This document shows, in pieces, positions 1 through 8,492 of a stretch of 64,000 bases of DNA. The stretch's first letter is position 1, and each line of letters opens with the position of its first letter. The notes beneath the pieces were generated by a model. That model searched no databases. It saw only the letters and a list, made by a program, of their open reading frames with translations, and was not told where the DNA came from. A program made the translations under genes and the position numbers. Source of the stretch: Streptomyces sp. NBC_01445 (GTDB lineage Bacteria; Actinomycetota; Actinomycetes; Streptomycetales; Streptomycetaceae); assembly GCF_035918235.1 (NCBI RefSeq), contig NZ_CP109485.1, forward strand, positions 1,116,001 through 1,180,000. Reading direction: 5' to 3'.

Positions 1-238
1 CCGTGGCGGGCGACTGATCGCCGGTCGGGTTGCCGCGCGCGTCGCACGGCCCCACCAGGACGTCCGCGCGATTGCGGATCCGCTTGACCTTCCACGAGTC
101 GGCGGGGGTCCAGGCGCCGAGCGCGGCCCCGTCCCTGACCACCCAGACGGGGGTGGCCACCGGGCTCCCGTTCTTCCGGAAGCTGGTGACCAGCAAGTAC
201 TTCCCGGCGCCGAGCCGCGCGAGTCGCGTGGTGTCCAT
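1..238 (-). CDS. PPOX-class (F420-dependent type) oxidoreductase, partial
   Basis: The gene reads leftward from an ATG at 238 and runs off the window, so only about 79 N-terminal residues are visible. They begin MDTTRLARLGAGKYLLVTSF and continue with an RKNGSPVATPVWVV segment. This is the opening of the split-barrel flavin/F420-binding fold of the pyridoxamine-5'-phosphate-oxidase-like superfamily, in which Rv1155-type members reduce substrates with F420H2. Cofactor and substrate cannot be judged from this fragment. It is probably transcribed on its own, since a strong hairpin (447-485) separates it from the genes to the right. Confidence 0.75.
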   Translation of the reverse strand, partial: MDTTRLARLGAGKYLLVTSFRKNGSPVATPVWVVRDGAALGAWTPADSWKVKRIRNRADVLVGPCDARGNPTGDQSPAT

Positions 239-544
239 GTCTCGAGTCTACGGCTCCCCGGCGGGCGGCTGTCGGGGCCCTGTCACGTCCGCCACTCCGG
301 GTGCGGACGTCGCAACAAATTGTGAAGAAGGTGAGAGCTTTCTCTGCATCCCGGTGATCCGCGCGTCCGAGCCCGGCCCGGCCCGCCACGATGATCACGC
401 CGCGCGCCTCCTCGTGGCATCCAGATCGGGGTGCGCAGAGCCAGGAGACTCCAGAAGCGCCGACGCCTTCGGCGCTTCTGGAGTCGTGCGGGCCACGCGA
501 CCGCGGGGGTCGGCGCAGGCGTGCGGGCCGCACTGCCGCCGGGG
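239..544. other. intergenic region with promoter side and hairpin
   Basis: This stretch lies between two leftward genes. The part next to the oxidoreductase (about 300-360) is locally less G+C-rich and probably holds its promoter, but I cannot place -35/-10 boxes. The right part holds the terminator hairpin at 447-485. I see no convincing gene: both strands are open in several frames, but none has a recognisable protein or a good ribosome site. Confidence 0.4.
447..485 (-). terminator. strong intrinsic hairpin terminator
   Basis: A perfect 17-bp inverted repeat (arms 447-463 and 469-485) closes on a 5-base loop. It lies about 60 bases past the stop of the small membrane protein gene, so it probably ends transcription of the leftward pair 545-1765. 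No T-tract follows, which is usual in streptomycetes. Confidence 0.7.
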
Positions 545-721
545 TCAGCGCAGAGCCGTCGCCAAGAAGGTGGTGAGCGACAGGGTGAGCCCCACGATTG
601 CCATCAGAAGCGTCCCGTACTCACGCCAGGCCCGAGGCCGGGGCTCCGCCTCGGCCGGATGCTCGCCGGGGCGCGGGTCGGCGGCATCGGCGGGGCTCTG
701 CTGTCCGTGCGGCTGGGTCAC
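545..721 (-). CDS. small single-span membrane protein (58 aa)
   Basis: A 58-residue frame starts at GTG 721, with a GGGGAG purine run about 10 bases upstream. Residues 1-32 are polar and rich in Pro, Glu and Ala. They are followed by WREYGTLLMAIVGLTLSLTT, the start of one hydrophobic segment that ends at the C-terminal LATALR. The start lies about 43 bases after the stop of the larger membrane protein gene on the same strand, which suggests one transcript. The family is not recognised. The single-span topology, ribosome site and position argue for a real gene that length cut-offs would miss. Confidence 0.5.
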   Translation of the reverse strand: MTQPHGQQSPADAADPRPGEHPAEAEPRPRAWREYGTLLMAIVGLTLSLTTFLATALR

Positions 722-763
722 ACCGGGTCAACTCCCCGCCGGGCGAGGGCGATGCGCCCGAGA

Positions 764-1765
764 TCAGCCACGCAGGACGACTCCGTGGCGGGTTCGCATC
801 CTCCGCAGCTCCCACAGAGAGACGGCCGTGACTGACAGCGGGCCACCCAGCAGGGAGCAGAGCTGTGCCGCGGCCGGGCCTTCCGGCATGCCCTCCACGA
901 TCAGGTTGAAGACCGCCACCGCCCACACCAGTACGGCGGTGAGCACGGCGGGCAACATCGGATGCACGTGGGCGGTGTTGAAGGCGGTCTTGGCGGAGTA
1001 GAGGGAGGCGAAGAAGAGGAACGGCAGGCCCCAGACGATGACGGCCAGGACGACGATCGCGCTCACGGCCGCCGCCCACTTGGGCAGCTTGTCCAGGTAA
1101 CCGCTGGTGGCCGCCACCACGATCACAGCGGCGAAGACGGCCACGGACAGGACGTACCAGGCCACCGTCTTGAGCGGTCCCTTGAGCCGGGAGCGCAGTG
1201 CCGACCGCAGGTGGGGAGGGGCGTACAGGATGAAGCCCAGGACGACGAGCGGACCTGTGACGATCAGCAGGACCGGCGTGATGATCAGGTTGCCGAAGCC
1301 GTCGCTCGCCGCTCCGTTCCACGCTTGCTCGCCCTTGCCGTAGTAGAAGGCCAGGGCGAGCGTGGCGACGAGGCCGAGCACCGAGCGGAAGAGCTGGACG
1401 CACAGCACCAGGGGGTCGTTGATCCGGACGCCGCCGTCCTGCACGAAGAGCCGGGTCGCCACGCGGTGTCCCGATTGAATGATCGCGGAGATGATGTTGA
1501 GGAACGGCACGCGGCGCAGCGGGTTGCGGCGCCGGGGTGGCACGGGCGGCCGCGGCGGGATGGGCTGCGGAGGTCCGTACGGCCCGGCCCCCGGCTGCGG
1601 GCCGTAGGGGCCTGTGGGTGGCGGGCCGTACGGGTTGCCCGGGCCCGGACCCGCCGGTGCCTGCCCGCCGTTGTGCTGGGGGCCGTTTCCCGGTCCCCAT
1701 CCCCCCCGTTGCCATGTGTCCTCCGCGCCCGGCCGTCGACGGCCGTCGTTTCGTGCGGGGCGCAT
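764..1765 (-). CDS. Pro/Gly-rich multi-span membrane protein, function unknown
   Basis: The chosen ATG at 1765 has GAGGGG seven bases upstream; an in-frame ATG at 1801 has no better site. The 333-residue product has a cytoplasm-like N-terminal third rich in Pro, Gly, Gln and Tyr (repeats of the GPYGPQPG kind) and a basic PPRRRNPLRR stretch. About six hydrophobic segments follow. Such low-complexity tails on membrane proteins are common in actinomycetes and often mediate protein contacts. No catalytic motif is visible, so the function is unknown. It probably shares a transcript with the 58-residue membrane protein downstream. Confidence 0.75.
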   Translation of the reverse strand: MRPARNDGRRRPGAEDTWQRGGWGPGNGPQHNGGQAPAGPGPGNPYGPPPTGPYGPQPGAGPYGPPQPIPPRPPVPPRRRNPLRRVPFLNIISAIIQSGHRVATRLFVQDGGVRINDPLVLCVQLFRSVLGLVATLALAFYYGKGEQAWNGAASDGFGNLIITPVLLIVTGPLVVLGFILYAPPHLRSALRSRLKGPLKTVAWYVLSVAVFAAVIVVAATSGYLDKLPKWAAAVSAIVVLAVIVWGLPFLFFASLYSAKTAFNTAHVHPMLPAVLTAVLVWAVAVFNLIVEGMPEGPAAAQLCSLLGGPLSVTAVSLWELRRMRTRHGVVLRG

Positions 1766-1861
1766 CGTGGGACCCCTCGTCGGCCGAGCATTCCAGGCCA
1801 CCGATTCGGTCAGGACGGTCGCCTCCGCAGCCTCTCCCCACGATCCCCCGGCGACGTCTCG

Positions 1862-3955
1862 TCAGACCAGGAGGTCCGCGACGAGTTCGGCGAACTCGTC
1901 CGGCGTGGCCAGGCGGATGCCCAGGTCCTCGGCCTTGGCCCGCTTGGAACCCGCGCCTTCACCGGCGACCACGAGCGAGGTGCGCTTGGAGACGCTGGAG
2001 GAGGACTTGCCGCCGGCCCGCTCGATGAGTTCGTTCATCTGGTTGCGGCTGAGCTTCTCCAGGGGGCCTGTCATGGCTCCCGTGACGACGACGGTCATGC
2101 CGTCCAGCGGGCCCGCGTCCGCCGCCCGTTCGCCCGCTCCGTCCTTCTCGGTCTCTTCCTCCGGGGCAGGCGGGGTGGCGCCGGGTTCCGTCACGTTCAC
2201 CCCCGCCGCCGCCAACCGGTCGATGAGCGGGGCGAGTTCGGCGAGCTCGGAGACGATCACCGGGGCCTTCTCGGCGCCGATGCCCTCGACCCGCTGCATC
2301 GCCTCGGCGTCCGCGGCGCGGATGTGGTCCATCGTGGCGAAGTGCCGGGCGATACGGCGGGACATGGACCGCCCGGTGCCCCGCACCCCGAGGGCGCACA
2401 GCACCCGGGACAGCGGCTGGGCCTTGGCGGCCTCGATCGCGGCGAGGAGGTTGTCCGTACTGGTCTCCCCCATCCGATCGAGCGCCAGGAGTCCGTCACG
2501 GGTGAGCGCGAACAGATCGGCGAGATCGGCGACCAGGCCCGCGTCGACGAGCTGGACGACGCGGGTGGCGCCGAGGCCCTCGATGTCGAGCTGGTCGCGG
2601 CCCGCCGCATAGGAGAGCGATGCCACCAGGTGGCAGTTCCGCCCCCGCTCGCAGCGCCAGCGCTGCTCGCTCGTGTCGATGCCGGAGCCGCACTGCGGGC
2701 ATACGTCGGGGAAGGCGATCGGCTGTTCGTCGCCGGTGCGCAGATGGGCGACGGGCGCTTCGATGCGGGGGATGATGTCGCCCGCCTTGTAGACCATCAC
2801 GTGGTCGCCGAGCCGCAGGTCGCGGCGGGTGATGTCGGCCGGGTTGTGCAGCGTGGCGTACGTGACCGTGCTGCCGTCGATGTCGACGGGTTCGAGGACG
2901 GCGCGCGGGGCGATGATGCCCGTACGGCCGACGTTCCACTCGACGTCGAGGAGGCGGGTGATCTTCTCGACCGCCGGCAGCTTGAAGGCGATGGCCCAGC
3001 GCGGGGCGCGCGTGCCCGTTCCGGCGACCTCCTGGTCTGCCGCGAGGTCTGCCTTGACGACGATCCCGTCGATGCCGAACGGCAGCTCGGCGCGCAGGCC
3101 CGCGATGTGCTCGACCCGCGCGAGCACCTCCTCGACGGTGTCGACGGTGAGTCCCGAAACAGCCGTCGTGGCGGGTGTGTTGACGCCGAGCGCGGCCGTG
3201 CGGTCCATCAGTTCGCCGTGGGCCAGGGAGCGCAGCGCGTCCGCGTGCTCGGCCGACGTGTCCGGCAGGGGCAGCAGGCCGTACGCGAAGAACGTCATCG
3301 GCACCGTGTAGGCGCGTTCCTTGGCCCTGAGCGTGCCCGCCGCGGCGTTCCTCGGGTTGGCGAAGGGGGCGCCGCCGTGCTCCGTACGCACCTCGTTCGC
3401 GTGCTCGAACTGGCTGATCGTCATGAGGACTTCGCCCCGCACCTCGACCGTGTGGGGCTCGGTGAGGCGGTCGGGCAGGCCCTCGATGGTGCCGATCGCG
3501 TGCGAGACGTCCTCCCCGGCCGTCCCGTCGCCCCGGGTGATCAGCCGCGTGAGACGGCCCTCGTGGTAACGCGCTGCGATGGCCAGGCCGTCCAGCTTGG
3601 GCTGGACGTTCCACCGGGTCACCTCGTGGCCGATCCGGCGGGCCACCGACGCGGTCCAGGTGGTGAACTGCTCACCGTCGAACACGTTGTCCAGGCTCAG
3701 CATCGGGACCGTGTGCGGCACGTCCCCCTCGACGGCGCCGCCCGCGACCTTCCCGGTCGGCGACTGCGGCAGCACCTCGTCGGGGTGGTCCGCCTCGTAC
3801 GCGGCGACGGCCCGGACGAGCCGGTCGTACGCGTCGTCGTCGAGGGCGGACGTACCGCCCGTGTAGTAGGCACCCGCCGCCAGGGACGCGTCCGTGACGG
3901 CCTGGGCATAGGCAGCAGCATCGGCCAGGACGAACTCACCAGAAGTCGTTGTCAT
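1862..3955 (-). CDS. ligA: NAD-dependent DNA ligase LigA
   Basis: This 697-residue ligase seals nicks in duplex DNA using NAD+. The NAD-binding Ia region is at the N-terminus ([17 protein letters not shown], from residue 30). The adenylation motif KLDG has its lysine at residue 120. An OB region follows ([10 protein letters not shown], then LHN...[10 protein letters not shown]). A four-cysteine zinc finger reads CPQCGSGI...CERGRNC, with C-x2-C, 12 residues, then C-x5-C. Helix-hairpin-helix repeats and a C-terminal BRCT domain ([12 protein letters not shown]) complete the set. The length is near or a little below the usual 670-735 residues. Streptomycetes can carry more than one NAD ligase, and I cannot tell whether this is the main replicative copy. 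Confidence 0.95.
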   Translation of the reverse strand: MTTTSGEFVLADAAAYAQAVTDASLAAGAYYTGGTSALDDDAYDRLVRAVAAYEADHPDEVLPQSPTGKVAGGAVEGDVPHTVPMLSLDNVFDGEQFTTWTASVARRIGHEVTRWNVQPKLDGLAIAARYHEGRLTRLITRGDGTAGEDVSHAIGTIEGLPDRLTEPHTVEVRGEVLMTISQFEHANEVRTEHGGAPFANPRNAAAGTLRAKERAYTVPMTFFAYGLLPLPDTSAEHADALRSLAHGELMDRTAALGVNTPATTAVSGLTVDTVEEVLARVEHIAGLRAELPFGIDGIVVKADLAADQEVAGTGTRAPRWAIAFKLPAVEKITRLLDVEWNVGRTGIIAPRAVLEPVDIDGSTVTYATLHNPADITRRDLRLGDHVMVYKAGDIIPRIEAPVAHLRTGDEQPIAFPDVCPQCGSGIDTSEQRWRCERGRNCHLVASLSYAAGRDQLDIEGLGATRVVQLVDAGLVADLADLFALTRDGLLALDRMGETSTDNLLAAIEAAKAQPLSRVLCALGVRGTGRSMSRRIARHFATMDHIRAADAEAMQRVEGIGAEKAPVIVSELAELAPLIDRLAAAGVNVTEPGATPPAPEEETEKDGAGERAADAGPLDGMTVVVTGAMTGPLEKLSRNQMNELIERAGGKSSSSVSKRTSLVVAGEGAGSKRAKAEDLGIRLATPDEFAELVADLLV

Positions 3956-4027
3956 GCTGCCATCGTGCCTGGTGGCACTGACAATCGACCGGAGGCGACG
4001 GCGACGCCCGGACTCAAGCGCTCCGCT

Positions 4028-4507
4028 TCACACCCTCAGCCGGTCCTGCGCCTGCACCCCGTCCTCGAGGCCCGCGACGCCGAACGCCTTGGCGAGGCCC
4101 TGGGCCGGCATGTCTCCGTAGATCGTCTCGTAGGAGCCCTCGGGTACGACGTACGTCTCGTGCCAGATTCCCACGTGCGTCGCGCCCTTGCGGGCGTACC
4201 GGTTGATCCGCGCCCACCACGGGTGATGGCGCTTGTCCGGGGCCGCGGCGTAGGCGAGCAGCTTCTCCTTCGACTCCCAGTACTGGACGACCATGTAGGT
4301 GCGCGGCGAGCCCGTGAGGAGGATGTGGTGCAGGAGGCCGAGAGAGCGGTCGCGGTTCAGCTCCTTGATCATCATGGGCATCGCGATGAACACCGGCAGC
4401 CACCGGTGGACCGCCCAGAAGTGGTTGATGCGCATGCCGATGAGGAAGACCACCACATCCCCCTGTGCACCCGCGGTCATCCGTCCGGCATGTGTCTTCG
4501 TGCCCAT
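4028..4507 (-). CDS. DUF4188 domain protein (putative monooxygenase-like fold)
   Basis: The ATG at 4507 gives 159 residues starting MGTKTHAGRMTA. This matches the usual DUF4188 opening, an N-terminal GRMTA followed by a VVFLIGMRINHFWAVHRW strand. Later segments such as YMVVQYWESKEKLLAYA and HHPWWARINR resemble the alpha-beta barrel of small antibiotic-biosynthesis-monooxygenase-like proteins. The frame stays open to 4666, but the extra sequence overlaps the operator and the divergent gene, so it was rejected. The gene is divergent from a MerR regulator over a near-perfect palindrome and is its likely target. The substrate is unknown. Confidence 0.8.
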   Translation of the reverse strand: MGTKTHAGRMTAGAQGDVVVFLIGMRINHFWAVHRWLPVFIAMPMMIKELNRDRSLGLLHHILLTGSPRTYMVVQYWESKEKLLAYAAAPDKRHHPWWARINRYARKGATHVGIWHETYVVPEGSYETIYGDMPAQGLAKAFGVAGLEDGVQAQDRLRV

Positions 4508-4552
4508 GTCGCCCCCGATTCGGCCGTGTTGGAGGGTTCCGGAGATTTGGAG

Positions 4553-4592
4553 AGTGCCGCTACCCAGACACCCATGCTTGGATAGTGGCACT
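4553..4592. promoter_or_regulatory. MerR-type operator in the divergent promoter
   Basis: Two 14-base arms (4553-4566 and 4579-4592) form an inverted repeat with 12 of 14 pairs matched around a 12-base spacer; the outer halves read AGTGCC and GGCACT. It sits in the 106-base gap between the DUF4188 gene and the MerR gene. It could therefore control both by the promoter-distorting mechanism known for MerR proteins. Binding by this regulator is inferred from position. Confidence 0.6.
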
Positions 4593-4613
4593 GCCCAAGG
4601 AAGGGTGCAAGAG

Positions 4614-5255
4614 ATGCGACTCGCGGAACTCAGCGAGCTGAGCGGGGTCTCCATCCCCACCATCAAGTACTACCTGCGGGAGCAACTCCTGCCCCCTGGG
4701 CGGCGGATCACGGCCACACAGGCCGAGTACGACGACTCCCATCTGCGTCGGCTGCGTCTCGTACGGGCACTGATCCAGGTCGGCCGGGTGCCGGTGGCGA
4801 CCGCTCGCGAGGTGCTCGCGGCGGTGGACGACGACTCGCTTGGCCGCACGGTCCGCCTGGGCGCGGCCCTGTGGGCGCTGCCGCAGCCGCCGGAGGCGCC
4901 CGGGGACGACCCGGCGACGGTCGAGGCGACCTCGGCCGTCGACCGGCTCCTCGAGGAACTCGGCTGGGACACCGCGCGCGAGATCGGCAGCCTCTCCCCC
5001 TCGTACCGCACCCTGGTCACGACGGTCGCCACGCTCAACCGCCTCGGCTACACCTGCGGAACGCCCGAACTCGCCCCGTACGCACGGCACATGGAACGCG
5101 TCGCCGAGCACGACATCGACCGGCTCGACACCTTCTCCGAGGACGTGGAGAAGGTCGAGATCGCGGTCGCGGCGGCGATCCTGTACGAGCCGGTCCTGCT
5201 CACGCTGCGCAGGCTGGCCCAGGAGGAGCAGTCGGCGCGCCGGTTCGGGCTGTGA
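4614..5255 (+). CDS. MerR family transcriptional regulator
   Basis: The ATG at 4614 follows an AAGGAAGG ribosome site. The 213-residue protein opens with the winged-helix DNA-binding domain of the MerR family (LAELSELSGVSIPTIKYYLR, then EYDDSHLRRLRLVRALIQVG). A long helical linker and a C-terminal domain of about 110 residues with no recognisable ligand motif follow. There is no cysteine pattern of a metal sensor, so a small organic ligand is more likely. It probably regulates itself and the divergent DUF4188 gene through the palindrome at 4553-4592. Confidence 0.9.
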   Translation: MRLAELSELSGVSIPTIKYYLREQLLPPGRRITATQAEYDDSHLRRLRLVRALIQVGRVPVATAREVLAAVDDDSLGRTVRLGAALWALPQPPEAPGDDPATVEATSAVDRLLEELGWDTAREIGSLSPSYRTLVTTVATLNRLGYTCGTPELAPYARHMERVAEHDIDRLDTFSEDVEKVEIAVAAAILYEPVLLTLRRLAQEEQSARRFGL

Positions 5256-5313
5256 TGGCTACGCGGACTGCGGGGTACGTGGATTGTGACCCCGCGCGCC
5301 GGCACGCGCCGCC

Positions 5314-5940
5314 TCATGCCGACGGGTCGAACCCCGTAGCCATCCGGGCGTACGCGTGCAGCATGGCGATCACCTCGGTGCGTGTGCGGCGCCCCGCGAG
5401 CACCTCCATCTGAAAGCCGTCCTCCATCGCGACGAATCCGGCGGCCAGTTGACCCGCGGGCTCGACGAGCACGAAGTGCCCCTGCGCCTCGCCGAGGACC
5501 AACGTGGCGTAGTACACGGCAATTTGACGCTCGGTCAGCGTCGCGTCGAGAGTGGCCGCGCGGGGGTCACGCAAGCTGCGCGGCCAGTACTCGAAGAGCA
5601 GCCGGGGCAGCAGGTCGTCGGGCCCGTCGGCGACGCCGTGCTCGACGCAGGCCCGCAGCCGGTCCCGGGCGTCCGGGAACTTCTCGGCGCTCTCCTCGCG
5701 CTCACGGCTGAAGCGCTCGATCGCCCGCTGGAACGTCTCGTACATCAGCTCGTCGAGATCGTCGTAGTAGTAGAGCACCGCGGCCGACGTGACCCCCGCC
5801 TCCTCGGCGACATCGCGCAGCCGCAGACCTTCGAGACCCCGGCTGTGCAGTGCGCGCAGCGTGGCCTGGTGCAGTTGCGCGCGCCGCGCCTCCTGGTCCT
5901 TGCGCCGTCCCACGACCGCCTCCGTCCGACCCGGGTCCAA
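5314..5940 (-). CDS. TetR/AcrR family regulator
   Basis: The 208-residue protein has a TetR helix-turn-helix at about residues 14-60. The recognition part reads LRLRDVAEEAGVTSAAVLYY, followed by DDLDELMYETFQRAIERFS. The C-terminal part is the helical ligand and dimer domain. The ligand is not predictable. The gene is divergent from an amino-acid permease and a nitrilase-fold hydrolase, with an inverted repeat over the permease promoter. It is therefore a probable repressor of amine or amide uptake and breakdown. Confidence 0.9.
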   Translation of the reverse strand: MDPGRTEAVVGRRKDQEARRAQLHQATLRALHSRGLEGLRLRDVAEEAGVTSAAVLYYYDDLDELMYETFQRAIERFSREREESAEKFPDARDRLRACVEHGVADGPDDLLPRLLFEYWPRSLRDPRAATLDATLTERQIAVYYATLVLGEAQGHFVLVEPAGQLAAGFVAMEDGFQMEVLAGRRTRTEVIAMLHAYARMATGFDPSA

Positions 5941-5981
5941 CCCGATTCACTGATGACGCGGTAAAGATACCGAACCCACTC

Positions 5982-6025
5982 TTGACAGGCCTCATGGCCC
6001 GTTCGTTAAATCTGCGTTTAACGAA
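5982..6025 (+). promoter_or_regulatory. permease promoter with overlapping TetR-type operator
   Basis: A -35 box TTGACA (5982-5987) is followed after 17 bases by GTTAAA (6005-6010). A perfect 9-bp inverted repeat, TTCGTTAAA (6002-6010) and TTTAACGAA (6017-6025) with a 6-base spacer, covers the -10 region. A repressor bound here would block polymerase. The divergent TetR gene is the obvious candidate. Confidence 0.6.
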
Positions 6026-6051
6026 ACGTCGACGCCGACCAGAAGGCCGCC

Positions 6052-7554
6052 GTGAACCCTGATCCCCCTCAGACACTCGCCCCCACCACCACGTCCCCAC
6101 CGCCCTCCAAGGGCCTGCGGAGCGGGTCCGTCGGACTGCTCGCCTCCGTGGCGCTCGGCCTCTCCTCGGTCGCCCCCGCCTACAGCATCGCCGTGACCCT
6201 CGGCTTCGTGACGATGGCCGTCGGCAACCTCGCGCCCGCCGCGCTGCTCCTCGGATTCGTGCCGATCCTGCTGACGGCGTTCGCCTTCCGCGAGCTCAAC
6301 AAGGAGATGCCGGACTGCGGGACCACCTTCGTGTGGACGACGCGCGCCTTCGGCCCGTCGTCCGGCTGGCTTCTGGGCGGCTGGGTCACCCAGTTCGCCA
6401 CGGTCACGGCCATGGCCGCGCTCTCGCAGGTGGGCGCCGGTTACCTCCTCGGGCTCCTCGGCCTCGACTCACTGGCCTCCGACGAGACCGCGGTCGCTGT
6501 CACCGCCGCGCTCCTGATCGGGGCCATCACCGTCATCGCGTACCGCGGCCTCCAGCTCGCCGCGGTCGTCCAGTACGTCCTGCTCGGGCTTCAACTCGTC
6601 GCCCTCTTCGCCTTCGGCGCCGCCGCCCTCGCCCGGCACGGCGCGCTCACGCCGTCGCTCGCCTGGTTCGACCCGTTCGGCTTCGACAGCTTCGGCGCGT
6701 TCGCCAAGGCGGTCCTGCTCTGCCTCTACATCTACTGGGGCTGGGACGCGCTGCTCACCGTCAACGAGGAGACCCGCGACAGCGAGCGCACCCCCGGCAA
6801 GGCCGCGCTCATCTCGACGCTCATCCTCCTGGTCACGTACCTGTTCACGGCGGTCGCCGCGATCAGCTTCGCCGGGACGGGCACTTCGGGCCTGGGGCTC
6901 GGCAACGCCGGCAACGCGGCCGATGTCCTGTCCGCCCTCGGACCGCCCGTCCTCGGCACGGCGCTCGCGAAGGGCGTCCAGCTCGCCGTGTGCGTGTCCG
7001 CGATCTCCGCGCTGCTCACCTGCGTCGTCGGCAGTTCGCGGGCCACGCTGTCGATGAGCGTCCACGGCGCGCTGCCCCGGGCGTTCGCCCGCATCCACCC
7101 GCGCCATCGCACGCCGTCCTTCGGCACCGTCTTCATGGGCACGGCGGCCGCGGTTCTCCTCGCGGCCCTGACCTGGCTCTCGCCCGCCTTCCTCGGCGAC
7201 GCGATCCTCTCCATCGGCCTGCTCATCGCGCTCTACTACGGCGTGACGGGCCTGGCCTGCGCCTGGCTGTTCCGTGGACAGCTGCGCCGCTCCTGGCGGG
7301 ACGCGCTCCTCAAGGGGGTGCTGCCGCTAGCGGGCGGGCTGATGATGCTCGCCGCGTTCGTCCGCAGTGCGGTCGACATGACCGACCCCTCGTACGGCTC
7401 CACCTCACTGTTCGGCGTCGGCGGCGTACTCCTGCTGGGCCTCGGCTCCGTCCTGCTCGGCCTGGTCGTGATGCTGGCGCTGCGCCACCGCTTCCGCCTC
7501 TTCTTCCGCGACGGCCGCACCGCCGTCACCCGACTGACTGTCACCGAGGACTGA
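6052..7554 (+). CDS. APC superfamily amino acid/polyamine permease
   Basis: This 500-residue inner-membrane transporter has about 12 hydrophobic segments and the APC signature near the N-terminus (GSVGLLASVALGLSSVAPAY). That is the G-S-x-G helix-1 break used for substrate binding. A conserved REL...PDCGTTFVWTTRAFG loop follows. The GTG start at 6052 has AGAAGG upstream. The stop is three bases before the start of a nitrilase-fold hydrolase, so import and hydrolysis of an amide- or amine-type compound are probably coupled. Expression is probably controlled by the divergent TetR protein. Confidence 0.9.
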   Translation: MNPDPPQTLAPTTTSPPPSKGLRSGSVGLLASVALGLSSVAPAYSIAVTLGFVTMAVGNLAPAALLLGFVPILLTAFAFRELNKEMPDCGTTFVWTTRAFGPSSGWLLGGWVTQFATVTAMAALSQVGAGYLLGLLGLDSLASDETAVAVTAALLIGAITVIAYRGLQLAAVVQYVLLGLQLVALFAFGAAALARHGALTPSLAWFDPFGFDSFGAFAKAVLLCLYIYWGWDALLTVNEETRDSERTPGKAALISTLILLVTYLFTAVAAISFAGTGTSGLGLGNAGNAADVLSALGPPVLGTALAKGVQLAVCVSAISALLTCVVGSSRATLSMSVHGALPRAFARIHPRHRTPSFGTVFMGTAAAVLLAALTWLSPAFLGDAILSIGLLIALYYGVTGLACAWLFRGQLRRSWRDALLKGVLPLAGGLMMLAAFVRSAVDMTDPSYGSTSLFGVGGVLLLGLGSVLLGLVVMLALRHRFRLFFRDGRTAVTRLTVTED

Positions 7555-7557
7555 TCC

Positions 7558-8421
7558 ATGCGCACGCTCAGCATCGCCGCCGTCCAGACCGCCCCCGTCC
7601 CCTTCGATCCCGAGGCCACGTGGGCGCTGTTCGCCGACCGTGTCCGCGCGACCCGCGCCATGCTTCCGCACGTCCAGCTCGTCGTGGTTCCCGAGCTGAT
7701 GCTGTCCGCGGAGGCGCCTCTGTTCGACGCCCGCGAGGACTGGATGGACAAGGCGGCCGTCACCGTCCCAGGACCGCTCACCGACCGGATCTGCGACCTC
7801 GCCCGCGAGACGGGCCTGTGGCTGATACCCGGCAGCGTCTACGAGCGGGCCGCCGACGGCACCGTCTACAACACCGCCCTCGCGGTCTCCCCGCAGGGCG
7901 AGATCGCCGCCCGCTACCGCAAGGTCTTCCCCTGGCAGCCCTACGAAACGACGGCGCCCGGCAGCGAGTTCGTCGTCTTCGACATCCCGGGCATCGGCAG
8001 GATCGGCCTCGCGATCTGTTACGACGGCTCGTTCCCGGAGACCGCGCGCCAGCTCGCCTGGCTGGGCGCCGAAGTGATCGTCCAGCCCACCCTCACCACC
8101 ACGAGGGACCGCGACATGGAGATCGTCTGCGCCCGAGCCAACGCCTGGACGAACCAGGTGTACGTGGTGAACGTCAACGCCGCGGACCCCGCCGCCGTGG
8201 GCAACAGCGTCATCGTCGACCCCGAGGGCACCGTCCGCCAGCAGGCGGGCCCCGGCCAGGAACTCCTCGCGGACGTCCTCGACCTGGACGCCGTCACCCG
8301 CGTCCGCGAGTTCGGCTCCTCGGGCCTCAACCGGCCCTGGGCCCAGCTGGAGAGGTACGGCTCCAGTGTGCAACTGCCGATGTACGGCGGCTCGTTCCAG
8401 CCGCGACCTCATCGGGGCTGA
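7558..8421 (+). CDS. carbon-nitrogen hydrolase (nitrilase superfamily amidase)
   Basis: The 287-residue enzyme carries the complete nitrilase-superfamily triad: Glu46 in VVPELML, Lys122 in YRKVFPWQPYE and Cys154 in LAICYDGSFPE. The family cleaves amide or nitrile C-N bonds through a cysteine thioester. The sequence is closest in feel to aliphatic amidase and carbamoylase-like members, but substrate specificity cannot be read. It lies three bases after the permease gene and is probably co-translated with it. A hairpin at 8432-8469 follows. Confidence 0.9.
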   Translation: MRTLSIAAVQTAPVPFDPEATWALFADRVRATRAMLPHVQLVVVPELMLSAEAPLFDAREDWMDKAAVTVPGPLTDRICDLARETGLWLIPGSVYERAADGTVYNTALAVSPQGEIAARYRKVFPWQPYETTAPGSEFVVFDIPGIGRIGLAICYDGSFPETARQLAWLGAEVIVQPTLTTTRDRDMEIVCARANAWTNQVYVVNVNAADPAAVGNSVIVDPEGTVRQQAGPGQELLADVLDLDAVTRVREFGSSGLNRPWAQLERYGSSVQLPMYGGSFQPRPHRG

Positions 8422-8431
8422 ACTCCCCATG

Positions 8432-8469
8432 CCGGGCCCACCCTTCGACCACCAGGAGGGCGGGCCCGG
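8432..8469. terminator. bidirectional hairpin between convergent genes
   Basis: Arms at 8432-8444 and 8457-8469 pair at 12 of 13 positions around a 12-base loop. The hairpin lies between the stop of the hydrolase gene and the end of the opposing TauE-type gene, and could serve both. Confidence 0.6.
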
Positions 8470-8492
8470 ACCTCGGCGCTGGAGGCCGAGGA

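Noticed and set aside
962..4585. Long open frame on the plus strand across the ligA region
   Set aside because: It is the codon-bias shadow of the leftward ligA and membrane-protein genes; the translation is rich in Arg/Gly/Asp with no motif, while ligA has all its domains.
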